DNA of 64,000 nucleotides from Halictus rubicundus (Eukaryota > Arthropoda > Insecta > Hymenoptera > Halictidae): contig NC_135161.1 in NCBI RefSeq assembly GCF_050948215.1, forward strand, positions 6,289,911 to 6,353,910. The letters run 5' to 3'. The position numbers were made by a program, and so were the translations under genes. Positions 11,865-23,745 of the stretch are shown here, piece after piece (the first letter of the stretch is position 1; each line of letters opens with the position of its first letter). Under the pieces are notes generated by a model. It had not been told where the DNA came from. It saw nothing but the letters and a program-made list of their open reading frames with translations, and ran no database searches.

Positions 11865-12358
11865 TAGTGATGGCCACCATCGACTAAAAACTATCGACTA
11901 AATCGATAGTAGCCAACTACTATTTTCAGTCGACTGATTTTTTAAACTATCGACTGAATTTAGTAGTGGTTGGGTTACTATTTTCAGTCGACTGTTTTAC
12001 ACGTCGCCATCTTGAAATTTCAAACGTCAGTGTCACACGATGAAACGAAAAGGTTAGAAATACATGATTATGACAGGACGTGCAAATATGCAAGTAATGA
12101 AATATGTAATAGATATTTCAATACTTTAATTCATATTAGATGTTAAAATCTTATTGCTATTTATGCGAAATACTTTAATTATTTATGCAATATAAACTAT
12201 ATATGTGATATATGTAGGCATAGACTATAGCCCGCAATCTAGACGTAACCACTAAAACGAAATTTCAGTCGACTAAAAACTATCGACTAAATATTCGATA
12301 GTAGTAACTAAATAGTAATTAGTCGATAGTTGAATTTAGTCGATAATGCCCATCACTA
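11865..12358. mobile_element. hAT-type MITE with 8-bp target duplication
   Basis: The ends are inverted repeats, TAGTGATGGCCACCATCGAC on the left and the complement of GTCGATAATGCCCATCACTA on the right. The element is flanked on both sides by an identical 8-bp direct repeat ACACAAAC (11857-11864 and 12359-12366). An 8-bp duplication with TAGTGATG-like ends is typical of hAT elements. The 494-bp interior holds many ATCGACTA/TAGTCGAT words and no transposase, so it is non-autonomous. Confidence 0.85.
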
Positions 12359-12384
12359 ACACAAACGTTGACGAGCATGTGTGA

Positions 12385-12510
12385 TATTTAGTGTTGAAGG
12401 AATATCGATAGACAGCATAGGTCGATAGTTTCCAATAGATGAACCATTATCGATAGTTATCGATAGGGGTGATTGTCGATAATTATCGATAGTTCTCCAT
12501 CACTACACTG
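12385..12510. repeat. ATCGATA-rich degenerate repeat
   Basis: Multiple TATCGATAG/ATCGATAGTT words with spacers, ending in CCATCACTA. The vocabulary resembles the interior and end of the adjacent hAT-type MITE, so this may be a decayed second copy. Confidence 0.45.
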
Positions 12511-12532
12511 TTCACTGTGCAGTGCACAGAGT

Positions 12533-12558
12533 CACACACGCACACACACACACACAGT
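12533..12558 (+). repeat. (CA)n microsatellite
   Basis: A short CA dinucleotide tract with one CG interruption, about 230 bases upstream of the AP1AR-like start codon. Confidence 0.8.
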
Positions 12559-12786
12559 GAGAGTCGTGAGAGTGAGCAAGGAGTGCACGCGATGCACGAT
12601 GCACTGTGCAACTGACAGCCGCTGCCGCTGGTATACCAAAGCGATGAGCGTTTGATATCCGCTCACCGCTGACCGAAGGCCCGCCCTTCTTTCCTATTAT
12701 CCTTCATTCACCACGTGGAATTAAATACTGATCTCTGAACGCCTATATCAGTTAGATGACGGCGATACGCCGTGTGTTAACAGGTC

Positions 12787-14296
12787 ATGGGGGCCTGTTT
12801 CGGCCGCTGTATCTCCAAAGTTACAGACTCCTTATCGTACAGGTTAGATATGCGCGTTTTACATAGAACGTTAACGATTAAACATTCCGTAAGAAACGAT
12901 ATACGATTTCTATTGGAGAAATTTCACGCGTTCTATTCCATGCACTTTCATGACATAGAACTTCTTCGAATTTAAGGTTTTACCAAAGGCACACCAGCAT
13001 GTCCTTCCAAGGAGACGAACAAGTTGAGGTACGAAAGATTTCAAATGATGTACAATGTATGTAATCTATACCAGGCCTGCTCAATGATGGCTCGTGGAAC
13101 AGATGTGGTTGCTTCTCCTCTTCGCCTGCTCGGTGAGTCAGTCCCTACCATGTTCGACTTTTCCTTCGGCACGAGGCCCACGACAGCTACACCGGCAAGT
13201 TACTTGGCCTGACTTGCCGATCAGGCGAAGAGGAAAGGCACATCTGTCCTGCGAGCCATCGTTGAATAGGCCTGATCTATACTATAATGTACACAATGTA
13301 TGTTCTTTTGTAGTTTATAGATGACAAAGGAGATGCGGATCAATCTAGAGAATCAAAAACGTAAGGAATTGCGCTTAGCTGTAGGGCAATGTCATATTTT
13401 TGAATTGTATTAATTGTACGCTTCATTGTTATTATGCTTCCCGGATAGCCTGTTATCGTTTCTCTCCTTAAATCGATTCAAGGTAATTGGATTAGACTAT
13501 CAGCATTTTTCTGTAGTGTACTCACCATTGTAAGTCACTGTGCATTTAATCGTTAATTATTCTATTAGTATTAATGGAGATTTCTATCGCTACAGTTAAG
13601 CCGGCGTATCTTTATACTTTGATTTGCTAAGAATCGTTTAATGGCCTGCGTGATATGTTTGTAGAAAAAAAATGGGGCCCCTGTAACATTGGAATTGTTA
13701 GAAGATAGTGGTTGGGCAAAGGGAACCAAGAAATACAGCAGATTACAATCAAGAAATAATGCTTCAACAAGGTACACTTATAGAGATAATTGTATACAGT
13801 ATATGTATGCGATGGAAGATGCAAATTTTTTTGAGCAATGATCTCTTTAGTTCTGGACTCGATACTCCGCTTCAAATTCTTGATGCGAGGACGTTGATGA
13901 AACAACAAGCATGCGTCTCTTCTACTCCTGGGTCTTCTTTGGACTTGGAATGGGAGCACGAAGGTAAAAGGATTACATAGGGGAGAGCAGTAAGAGTGAC
14001 AGTAAAACCGAATATGTAAATGTACAATTGTAGGTTTGCCCCTACCGGTTGTGGATGACGAGAACGTCGAAAGCAACGACGGCTCCATAACTCAAACATC
14101 GGTTCACAATAGTCAACCCTCTAGCTTGACAGCGTCTCCTTGGTCTAGAGTGTCCACGCCAAATAGTTTAGAATGGGATCCGGTCGAAGCAGACATGGTA
14201 TGCGTCGATTTAGAGACTGAGCAGCTTTTGACTGAGATAGAAAGATTAACAGACAGAGCGTTACAAGAGACGGGCGATTGGAGTGGCACTAGGTGA
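12787..14296 (+). CDS. AP1AR (gadkin)-like protein
   Basis: Proposed exons: 12787-12842, 12977-13028, 13314-13360, 13665-13771, 13851-13963 and 14034-14296. The N-terminus MGACFGRC suits lipid modification (Gly2 myristoylation, Cys palmitoylation). Two acidic-tryptophan motifs, SLDLEWEHE in exon 5 and NSLEWDPVE in exon 6, resemble those of vertebrate AP1AR/gadkin, a palmitoylated protein that links AP-1 and kinesin-1 on endosomal vesicles. The assignment is from remembered motifs. The coiled coil of the vertebrate protein is not seen. Exons 4-6 join in one frame, but exons 3 and 4 do not join in phase: exon 4 begins with a run of eight A, and nine would restore the frame (212 residues). A homopolymer error or a missed micro-exon is possible. 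Confidence 0.6.
13072..13272. repeat. Intronic hairpin repeat
   Basis: The arms at 13072-13140 and about 13207-13272 are reverse complements with scattered mismatches. Shared words: CAGGCCT, GATGGCTCG, ACAGATGTG, CCTCTTCGCCTG. The repeat lies in the second intron of the AP1AR-like gene, so the transcript would carry a ~65-bp hairpin. It is probably a MITE. Confidence 0.7.
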
Positions 14297-17200
14297 TAAA
14301 TAATGTAACTATATAATTACACAGGATTGTTTGTATTTTTGTATTATATAGAGAAAGGGTAAACAGTGGAGTTTAAAATGGGAAAGACAAAGAAATATGG
14401 AAGATTTTTAGAGAGTGAAAAGAGAATTCTACTGTTTCGTAGTGCCGAAATAATATAAAAGTATATTTATATTGTTTCAAGCGACGTATACATACTTGTA
14501 TAAGTCGATAGAATTGAGAGGGAATTTTATTATTAACGGGAAACGCAATGCAAATGATTCAGCTAAGAAAACCAAGTGATTCTTTATATTATTGCGTTTG
14601 TACACAAGTGTATTACACGCTCGAATATTTTGAGTATTATGCATTGGTTTCTCCTTTTTTTTTTTTTTTTTGTTACCATGCAATCATTGCATTTACAGTT
14701 TTTATTCTTATTTTGTACGACTTTCGCCGGACAATAACTTTTCTTCCTATTTAAAGAATTCATGTTCTTTTATATTGTATATTAGTTTTACTATAATTTT
14801 CTGCATTGCGAGCGCGTCATTGATCTCATCTTTCTTTTATGCAGACATTCTTGTATAGTATCGTAGAATTTATCACTTCGATCTTTTGAAGCACGCGTGT
14901 CTAAGAAACGCGATCTTTTTATTCTTTCTTATCGGACGAATTTCCTATAAAAAAAAATAGTATTAAAGACAAGTCGAAGAACTTCGTGCTTCAAACGGTT
15001 AAAGAATGCATATTATGTATGCAACAGACAAATGAATCTTTACGTTTAAACGAAGTCTATTATTCACGATTTAGCTTAGATAGGGAAAAAAATGTGGAAG
15101 GAATTAAAGGCAGAAGTAAAAATTGAAATGCATCAGGTGCTATTAATGCAATATATTTTTCGCGATCGAAAATTGAACGCGGCTTATTCCGGAAACAATT
15201 TATTTCGGAGCGTAGCGTATGTTAAATTAACCATATTTTATACAAAACGAGGGCTGTCTTATAGTCTTTTAAAATAGTCTAGTCACAGTGAAATCTCGCG
15301 AGTCTCTGGAAGATTGGAATGTGGGAACGGAATAAATAAGGTGGTGCTGATGAAATATTAATGTTGATACGTGTTTGCGTGTACAAAACCTGTTTCTACT
15401 GTGGTTAAATTACAAACTAATTAGATTACAATCTTAGATAGACCGTCGATCGTATTGACATGAATGAATTTTAAAAAGAGAACCGAAACGTAGGCTGCCT
15501 TACAATCAGGGATCGTAACTGCTTTTTAATCCAAAGCGATTATATGATTTCCTAATAGAAATTATTGTTTCCCTTGACGGAGATCATCATTAATTACTGT
15601 TCCCTGGCTTTAAGATTCGTCTGATACGGATTAAAGTTAGGATCCCTGTTTACAATAGAGGAAAATAAATATAAAATTCGTAACTGCTAAACACACCGCG
15701 TTAAATCTTAATTACATTATATTCGCCGCGGGTATGCTCCGTTATAATTGCATAATTAAATTTAAGATGTTTAGCTTGCGATTAATTTATGAACAAATCA
15801 AAATGTATGCAACAATAGCGCAGTTTGTAGTAACGTTAACAATAACGAGAAATAATATTAATAATAATAACGATGCGTTGCGATGCGGTATGTTAACGAC
15901 GCAGTGCCATGTCTATGTTTGCACTCGATGGATTTCGCCTCTCATAATTAATTTATTACGTCGACTTCGGAAGGGCAAAACATTTTGCTTGAACTGCATA
16001 ATGAACGCACAGAGAAGTATCGTTTCTGCAAAATGTGTGTGGCTTAACATTGTAAACAACTTTGAACCTACTGTTTAGTATCGGGAAGATTATAAAGGTG
16101 CTTCTAACAACATAAAAGAAGATATATATGTATAATTGAAATTATTTCAATCTACTCCTTCTAGAGTTGATACGTTGACGATTCTAATATTATAAATTAT
16201 AAATAGCATTCGAATTTATGGAACTGAGTTTAGATGAAAAATAGAGCAAAGAAAGGATTGCATCTTCGTAATTTTTCCCCGAATAAGTTGCATACAGAAT
16301 ATTTGCGAAACGTTTTGATTAATTATATGAATTGTAATTCGGTAGTGAGTATTCATGCCAAAACAAGTATTTCTGCTTCTACAAAATTTTAAGTGCTCTA
16401 AGATAATAGGGACCAAAAGTGTTTTCAGTATTAAGTCTTCTCGTGGCTACTATTTTATGCCAAAATATTCTTACAGTATGCTTTGTACGAGTTGCATTTA
16501 TGCGTGCTATTTCACTAGCTTCACTCACTAGCTCTTCTTTATTAATTTCAGTACATGATTGCATCGTCATACAAGTAACTGAATTGTAAGGATAATTGAA
16601 AATGATCGTGTCGATTTTGGAATTGTAAACAAAATTTATCATTGTTGGCTTTAAGAATACCTTTATCTGCGCCTAGTATTAATAATCGAAATGATATTGT
16701 TTATATATTTTATGTACAAACGTGTTTCACTGTCACTGTGAGTTCGCAATATGTAAGAAAAAAGCAACACTATGCATCATTTTCTTGTGCATTAAATACA
16801 CTTATTATCATTGTATCAATATTCTCTTATTTCGCAATGATTTCGTGTGCAATCATAATCGTAAATCTCGTGATCTTTATTATGGAATATTCGGAAATAC
16901 CATATCATCGATCGACTTTACATCCAGAAACAAAATTACTCGCAAATGAAGTCATTACACGTGTAACAATTAACAATAGGTGTCATAAACAACTATATTT
17001 ATATGCTTTAGTAAATAGTTACTTTATTATGTCTTTATGTACACGCGAGAACTGATAAAAGAAGAAAATTACTTTGTATCCAAATATCCTTGTATCTTTA
17101 ATCAACTACACGTACGTGTTGTAACCGGAAATCAGTCACAAAAGGACAGAATAATGCATATACAATTAACAAGCACCCCATATGGTCCCATAAGGTGATA

Positions 17201-18150
17201 TCGAGTTCTGCTGCTGCTTGTATGGTGTTTCCTCATTTCAATAAATTGACATTAACTTTCAGTAGGAATTAACAACATTTGTATGAAACCAAGAGGTACA
17301 TTCAAACGATAGAATTGCTGGTATTACATTTGTACTGCAAATACACGTACTTTTTTAACTGGTGTATTTTTGTTTTTTTTTACTTTTCATGTGCACAGTT
17401 TTGTGAAATACAACATAATAGCTCGTGTAACTTATCTTAAATTTGTAGAAGTTATATACAGTTTGCCTAACATACAAATTATCTACATTTATATAAACAG
17501 TAAGAGAAAAAGAAAACGCGTGGAACTCGAACTGAAAATCGCAGAAACAACGTAGTATTAAAGCATATTCTGGCGAAGATTTCAATTTCATTATCAAAAT
17601 TGATTTAATTTAAAAATATTTGGCAAAGATTTTTTTTACATCGTGTCTCCATGAAACAAACATGAAAGAGTATTATAAAAGCTTCGGCATACAATTGAAG
17701 TATACAATAGATATATGAAATGTATGCGTAAATGCAAAGTAGCTCTGTTTTAAATACAATAAGGATTAATATTCGAAATACATAATATTCATCCAAATAC
17801 TAAAAGAATCTCGAAGACTAGTAAAAATACAGCCAATGAAAGAACTTAACGTCGCAATCCAAGATTTCGAATTTGTTTCGTATCGATCCGAACGGCCAGC
17901 AAAAACGAAAGTAACTTTTCGATTTAGGTTCTTCGTAGCAATAAAGTAGATATGTACTAAGGTGGATATATCGGTGCAGTCGCGTGTCTCTGCCATATAC
18001 TGTGTTTTTATGGAAACCAGATTATCTCTAGCATGTATAAATCTGTCACATGTTACTAAGTTTAAAAATGCTATCCATACAATGTATATAAAATTTACTT
18101 CGTCTCGTTAACATACTTACAAGTATAACTTTTGTTACATTTCGAATAAT
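14297..18150. other. Convergent intergenic region, AT-rich
   Basis: Lies between the 3' ends of the AP1AR-like gene (+) and UBE2J1 (-), so it should include both 3' UTRs. Strongly AT-rich. Frames at 15734-16078, 16379-16642 and 16642-17055 lack recognisable domains or splice context and are probably chance. No element with clear ends was found. Confidence 0.4.
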
Positions 18151-19522
18151 TTAAACAAGAAATAGTCGCCGCAAAACAAGGAGAATTATCGCCGACACTA
18201 GCGAAGCGATTAGAATACTCCAGAACAAATCGTTAGAAGACGAGATTGTCTCTACTTGTTGATTTACTATTACGTCGGGCTGTTGTCGATCCTGATTCTC
18301 GGTAGAAGACGATTCGACGTTACGTTGTCTGAGTTCGTTTTCTGAAGTGCCGTCTGCGTTGGCCACGAAACTCGTATCCGACGAGGGCGAATCGTCAACC
18401 TAGAATCATCGCGCACTCTCAGAGAACTCTTCTGTAAAATAGCAGAAGCTTATATAAAGTTTACCTTCAAGGCAATTGTATCTAACATTGTCCGTTCCTC
18501 CTCCGTAATGGGCCTTTTAGCTTTTGTTTTCGACAATAAATTAACCACTTTCCCGCAAGTATCGCATTGCCAATGCACAGACCTGCAACAATGTAACGTG
18601 GTCAGTAAATACTATAGCGGTTCTGCGGTTTCTTCATGTTCCTGTATTACTTTTTCGCGAGTTTCTGTCTCTCTTCTTTACTGAAGTCTAAGGAACCAAT
18701 CGTCTTGTTCCCTGGTGTTGGCATAAACGCGATCAAAGCGAGTAGGGCTGTTCTGATGCTCCAAGAGGGCTGCCACATTTCCGGATGGTATCCAGAGATA
18801 CTGAGACATAACTTTTTGTTGATCTCAAAACGGCCGTTCGGCTGGAATTCGTTAAAACCATATTGGCAAAGCCATCGAAGACAAACAAACTTTCTTGTTG
18901 AAACTAAAATGACCCACTGTTAATAATATAATGTTCGGTGGTTTCATGGGGTACTCGGGTGGCAACAGGATTCTGCCATGGTAGACGCCACCCTCAAAGT
19001 CTGACGACGGGGGTCCTTGCACCGTGAAATGCCATTCGAACAGATTGTCCTCCAAAGGAGAAGCACAATATTCCTCGGTTGCCTCGTGCAGCTCTTGGGC
19101 TTCTTTCATTAATCTTTTCACGGCTGGAATTTCAATATCCGAATAGAAGATTAGGAAAGGTTTGTGCATTTAATAGCATTAATATTTCGATCTATAATAT
19201 TTACAAATGAAAATTCGTTCGGTGAAGCGTTCATACACAGGTATGTCGCTATAAACGTGTCGTGAACCGGATCGAACCAAATGGAATTGAACGGCGACAA
19301 TTTTTCATGGAGTATCGAGGACACCTTTGACGACACGTATCGAAAGATAAGAATGCTAGGCTACGAGAAATTCCACCGAACGAGAGAAACGAACGGAATA
19401 AAATACTAGAAAATTCGGTTCGCCCGAATCGTATAATTTGGCTAGGTAATCGAATACTGGATCGGGTTTATCGTTGCGGACTCACCGGGACTTTTGACGT
19501 TGTATTTCCCTTCGAATGACAT
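18151..19522 (-). CDS. UBE2J1: Ubiquitin-conjugating enzyme E2 J1
   Basis: Five exons: 19522-19486, 19123-18918, 18841-18651, 18582-18465 and 18399-18151, all GT-AG and in phase, giving 266 residues. The N-terminus YNVKSPAVKRLMKEA, the LFEWHFTV and PPEYPMKPP motifs and the catalytic cysteine near residue 93 (KKLCLSISGYHPEMWQPSWS) are those of the UBC6-type E2 UBE2J1. The last ~23 residues form a hydrophobic helix ending in Arg-Arg-Leu-Phe-Leu-Val: a tail anchor in the ER membrane. Family role: passes ubiquitin to ER-associated degradation ligases. The linker between the UBC fold and the anchor is short and Ser/Glu/Asp-rich. It includes HWQCDTCGK, a Cys pair also present in other family members. 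Confidence 0.95.
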
Positions 19523-20609
19523 TTTCGGAAGTTCGACACGGCACCGCAGGTTAAAAGCTGTCGTAAAAATAGTACTGCTATCTGTCTTGTCAGATGACTT
19601 CGTTGCACTGACGTAGCCAGTCGATTTTGTGCATTCTTCACATTTTTCTCTTCACCTCCGTAGTCTTATCATCCGAAACGGAATTATGCAGTCGCTGTCT
19701 CAATGTAACGACGACCAATGTTAATTTTGACGTGGCCAAATAGGAGCGGCGGCTCATGAATCGCGCAAAAAATAACGTGAAAGTGGCCGCGTTTATCGCG
19801 TGCACGCGTGCGCGCACAGCTTGATCCCGGCCTCTGGAAGTTAGCTTGGAAATTGCACCGAAAATTGCAGTTGCATATCCCATCCGACGACTCGATTCCT
19901 CTACTTAAAAATTATTCAGAATTATCGTCGCAAACCGACAATTCACCTTCCGAATTTTAATTATTTATGAATGCATAATCGGTATTTCGACCGTTCGTGT
20001 ACCCGTCACGGAAAATACAAACGCAATATGCAGATTTCTTCGATTTATCGGCCGTATCAATTAACATATATATATATACACGATTAATTTATATGAATTA
20101 TAAATTATCGGGTTACTTATATTTATATATTATCTTTTCCTTTCAGTTGTAATACATAAATATGTATCTATATAAATAATCCTTCAACATAACACCCAGT
20201 CAGCGAAACCCGCTGCGAGCAAATGTTGATAAGTACATATAGAAGCGTACATTATATATTTTTTATTCCGTGTTTACAATCAAAGAAGCAACCATAAATC
20301 TCTCCACCTTTTTCTTGTAGATAGCAAGCCCTTGTTTTGTACTATACTGAAAAAATTTGACAAGTGCCCGCGCAGTAATATAATTTCCCAGTTTTACAGG
20401 CGCAATTCATACACCTTTGCGATTTAAGGAAACCACGATAGACTCTATAACAATTCTAAACGAATTTGTATTTCCATTTTTTCACGGACGTGTTTCTCTC
20501 TCTAATTTCTATAATGTGTAAGACAAAGATAGTTGACTGGGCGACAAGGATAGCAATGGATAGCAATAACCAACTCGTGCGGCCACCTACTCACTGATAT
20601 ATACAGAGA

Positions 20610-20640
<31 letters not shown>

Positions 20641-21595
20641 CTATGGATACGAGATTCCCATAAGCCATAAGCATAATTGATACTGGCTTTACATGCAAGC
20701 GCCACGAATTAAGCTCCAGTGTACTAACGGAACTAGCGCGAAGTTTGAAAGATTGAATTTACAAGGGTGGCGTATTAATATAGCAGAATAATACGAACTA
20801 CTTGTATGAACGTTAAAATTAAAAAAAAACTGGTTGCAAAAAATGATATTCATGAAAATAGTGAAATAAATATATAAATATAATATAAAAGAAAAGTATA
20901 TATATATCAGTGCTGAGACTACACCGACATTAGGCTTCGAAGGTAACAGTGGAGACAGTCAAGCCGTCGGAATCGATTGTCTATGTCTATATACCTTGTT
21001 TGTGGTCCAGCGTCATATCTATCAGTGTTTCCGCCGCTATTGTCTTAAATATTTATTTATTGCGCGATTCTAGCTATGTATTTTGGCATTCTATGAGTGC
21101 AGGGAGCACTAATAAACATATATCTGTGTTGAACATATCTTTTTTATTGCACATCAACTATATTTCTAATGATTTCCTCATTGTGCCAATGAATATGCAC
21201 GTACCGTGCATAGAATGTATATATAGAGAGGCATGCGCATTAAAAAGTGGTTTCGAAAGGCGGGTCGAGTTTCGCTTCTTTAATGGTTGTCTATGCTCAT
21301 ATGCTATCGATACATCGAGACCTTTTGTCGAGAGGTTTACATTTTCATAAGGAAGACCCTCCAAACTTGTGCCAAGTGATTTCATCATTGACGTGATTCA
21401 TTCTAGCCCGTATTTGTATTAACGCCGTTTTCGGGTCGTTCAGATGAGCACAAATAATAAATGCACTCGTTAAACAGTACCGAGCAAGCCGCGTGAAGGC
21501 TTTTGAAGGGTTATGAATATTTAGCGCTTGAAGAAAAGCTGTCGCAGTGTCAGAATAAATAACAGAAAGTGAAGTAACCGCCGATCACAACAAAA
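19523..21595. other. Divergent intergenic region between UBE2J1 and aph-1
   Basis: Holds both promoters. A (TA)n tract lies at about 20610-20641, and AT-rich spacers run through 20040-20170. A 133-codon plus frame (20949-21350) and a 76-codon minus frame (21158-21388) overlap each other and show no motif. No gene is supported. Confidence 0.4.
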
Positions 21596-22524
21596 ATGAC
21601 AGTTATGGACTTTTTCGGTTGTGCCTTTTTGGCTTTTGGCCCACCGTTGGCCATGTTTACCTTTACGGTTGCGACTGAACCTATTCGTATTATTATACTG
21701 ATTGCCAGTGCCTTTTTCTGGTTCATTTCATTATTATTGTCATCGGTGCTTTGGTACGCTGTAGTGCCACTTCAGAATCAGCTGGCATTCGGACTGGTTT
21801 TCTCTGTACTATTTCAAGAAGCGTTCAGGTGACTGAATTAGAATTCTTTGCGCAACATCTTTAATCTTCTGTATAGCAAGAGGCATAGAATATATAATTA
21901 CACAATGCAGAAGTGCATTGCAAATATCTTGAATACTTGTTCGTTGTTTGAACTTTGTTTCTTACTATAGAATGTTAAAGATGCAGGCAGCTAATGTTTT
22001 TTACTTGCACTTTTTTCATTGTTTTGTCCCTTTAACGCAGATATCTTTTATACTGGGTACTGAGGAAAGCCGAAAGAGGCTTAGAAAAAATAACAACAAC
22101 GCCTGTAGCAGAAAGCAGACACGTGTTTGCCTACGTGTGTGGTTTGGGCTTTGGTATAATGAGCGGTGCCTTCGCCTTAGTCAATGTCCTGGCAGATTCA
22201 GTTGGCCCTGGAACAATGGGCCTTAAACAAGGCACAGAATACTTTTTTATAATATCGGCTGCCACAACCCTGTGCTTTATCCTGCTGCATACATTCTGGA
22301 GTGTGATATTTTTCTCTGCTCTGGACAGGAAGAGCTGGGGAGAAATAGTATGGGTTGTTGGCTCGCATTTGTTCGTCTCAAGCATGACCTTGTTCAATGT
22401 GTATCAACTTTATATGGCTAGCCTGTTATCTGCTTATGGGGTTTTAATCATGACCACCATGCTGGCGTTCAAAGTGGCTGGCGGTAGAGTTCAAAGTATA
22501 GCTCATTGTATTACAAGAAAATGA
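21596..22524 (+). CDS. aph-1: Gamma-secretase subunit APH-1
   Basis: Two exons, 21596-21828 and 22041-22524, joined in phase (AG|A, Arg) to give 238 residues, normal for the family. About seven hydrophobic membrane segments are visible. The GxxxGxxxG helix-packing motif is present (GLGFGIMSG), as are the two conserved membrane histidines in LLHTFWS and VGSHLFVSS. APH-1 scaffolds gamma-secretase, the intramembrane protease that cleaves Notch and many type I membrane stubs. The C-terminus is short and basic. The start ATG follows CAAAA, a good insect context. It converges with MED17 downstream. Confidence 0.95.
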
Positions 22525-23745
22525 AAGTGCGAATAAGTGAGTGTGCATTGACAGAAATGAACATTGCGGAATGACAATTTCCTTTTTTTTCTTTTCCTTA
22601 GGCATTAGCCCATGAAAGTTGTTCAATACTTTAATATACACTGATTGTGAAATTGTATGACATTGACTTAGTAAACTGTACCTTATTTTTTTACACCATT
22701 GAACGAGCCGATATTTTCAGAAATGTATCGGTGCAAATTGAAAAGGTATTGAGATTTAAAGAGCTTTCACACTTGACCAAAATCTGTAGAAAATCCGTTG
22801 CGTGTATCAGTATTATCGATTGCTTGAAATGTAAGCGTTTTTCACGTTTTTAAAGGCGTGCGGTTTTGATCCCGTTCCCAAGAAAATTTTATTCCGTCGC
22901 GTCTGTAATACGTTCTAGCACAGAATGCTTTGGTCAAGCTGCTAGTCCGTCCCTTTTAACCGATCGAGACAAATATATCGTCAAATTAAGGTAACATTTC
23001 GCGAACGTAGTTATACCGCAGTTTACAGTACACAGGGAAAAAAAAGGTTTGCAGTTTGCGTGAATGTACATACGTAAGAATGGGTGTGCATATTGTACAT
23101 GTTAAATCCGGCAAGAAAGAGTAGTTGTGTAACGGTTCGAGTCTTATGATTAACGGTGAATAAGAGTATATATACACCTGACGATAAAATGTAAGGAATT
23201 GTTCATTAGTTTTTGTATATACGAAGACCCATTGTACTTTAGGCTTTTACTACACATTCATATATTTGGCATTCCGTTTCACTTACCATTTCACGATGGT
23301 TTATTACTCGATTCGTATTACATTTCGTATGTCATTCAAATAAAAATCATTTTTGTGAAACTAAAGGTACAGTTACTGGCGATCCTTGTTGCGTGAAATA
23401 AATATTGCAGGGCGAAATTAAATATCAAGGCGAGAAGCCTAAAAATAATACGTCGGTATATAAACATATTTTAAATATTATTTTATTAAAAAAGAAATAA
23501 TAATAATAATAATAATAAGGAAAACGATTGGGAAAAAATACTGGGACCAATAAAGATCTACGAAGATGGAAAATGATATTAATCACAGACAGGAAAGATC
23601 TCACTTGAACAAATTCATCGTTCAATTGTACAATTAAGAAATGTATTTTGCGTATCAGATTCGTGATAAAAATCTAAAAGTACGTTCATGTCGTTTCACC
23701 CTGTGGAGCAAGTGGTTTCCTCGCCTAATCAGTCGTCGATTAAAT
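22525..23745. other. Convergent 3' region of aph-1 and MED17
   Basis: The UTRs of both neighbours are expected here. AATAAA at 23397-23402 (+) could serve aph-1, and TTTATT at 23482-23487 (AATAAA on the minus strand) could serve MED17. An AAT trinucleotide tract lies at about 23499-23518. No gene seen. Confidence 0.4.

Noticed and set aside
13361..13664. A 26-base micro-exon (13508-13533) to repair the AP1AR-like frame
   Set aside because: The phase fits only one alternative exon 3 model, the acceptor is weak and the peptide has no resemblance to the family.
16379..17055. Back-to-back frames of 87 (-) and 137 (+) codons
   Set aside because: AT-rich convergent 3' region, no recognisable domain and no splice context.
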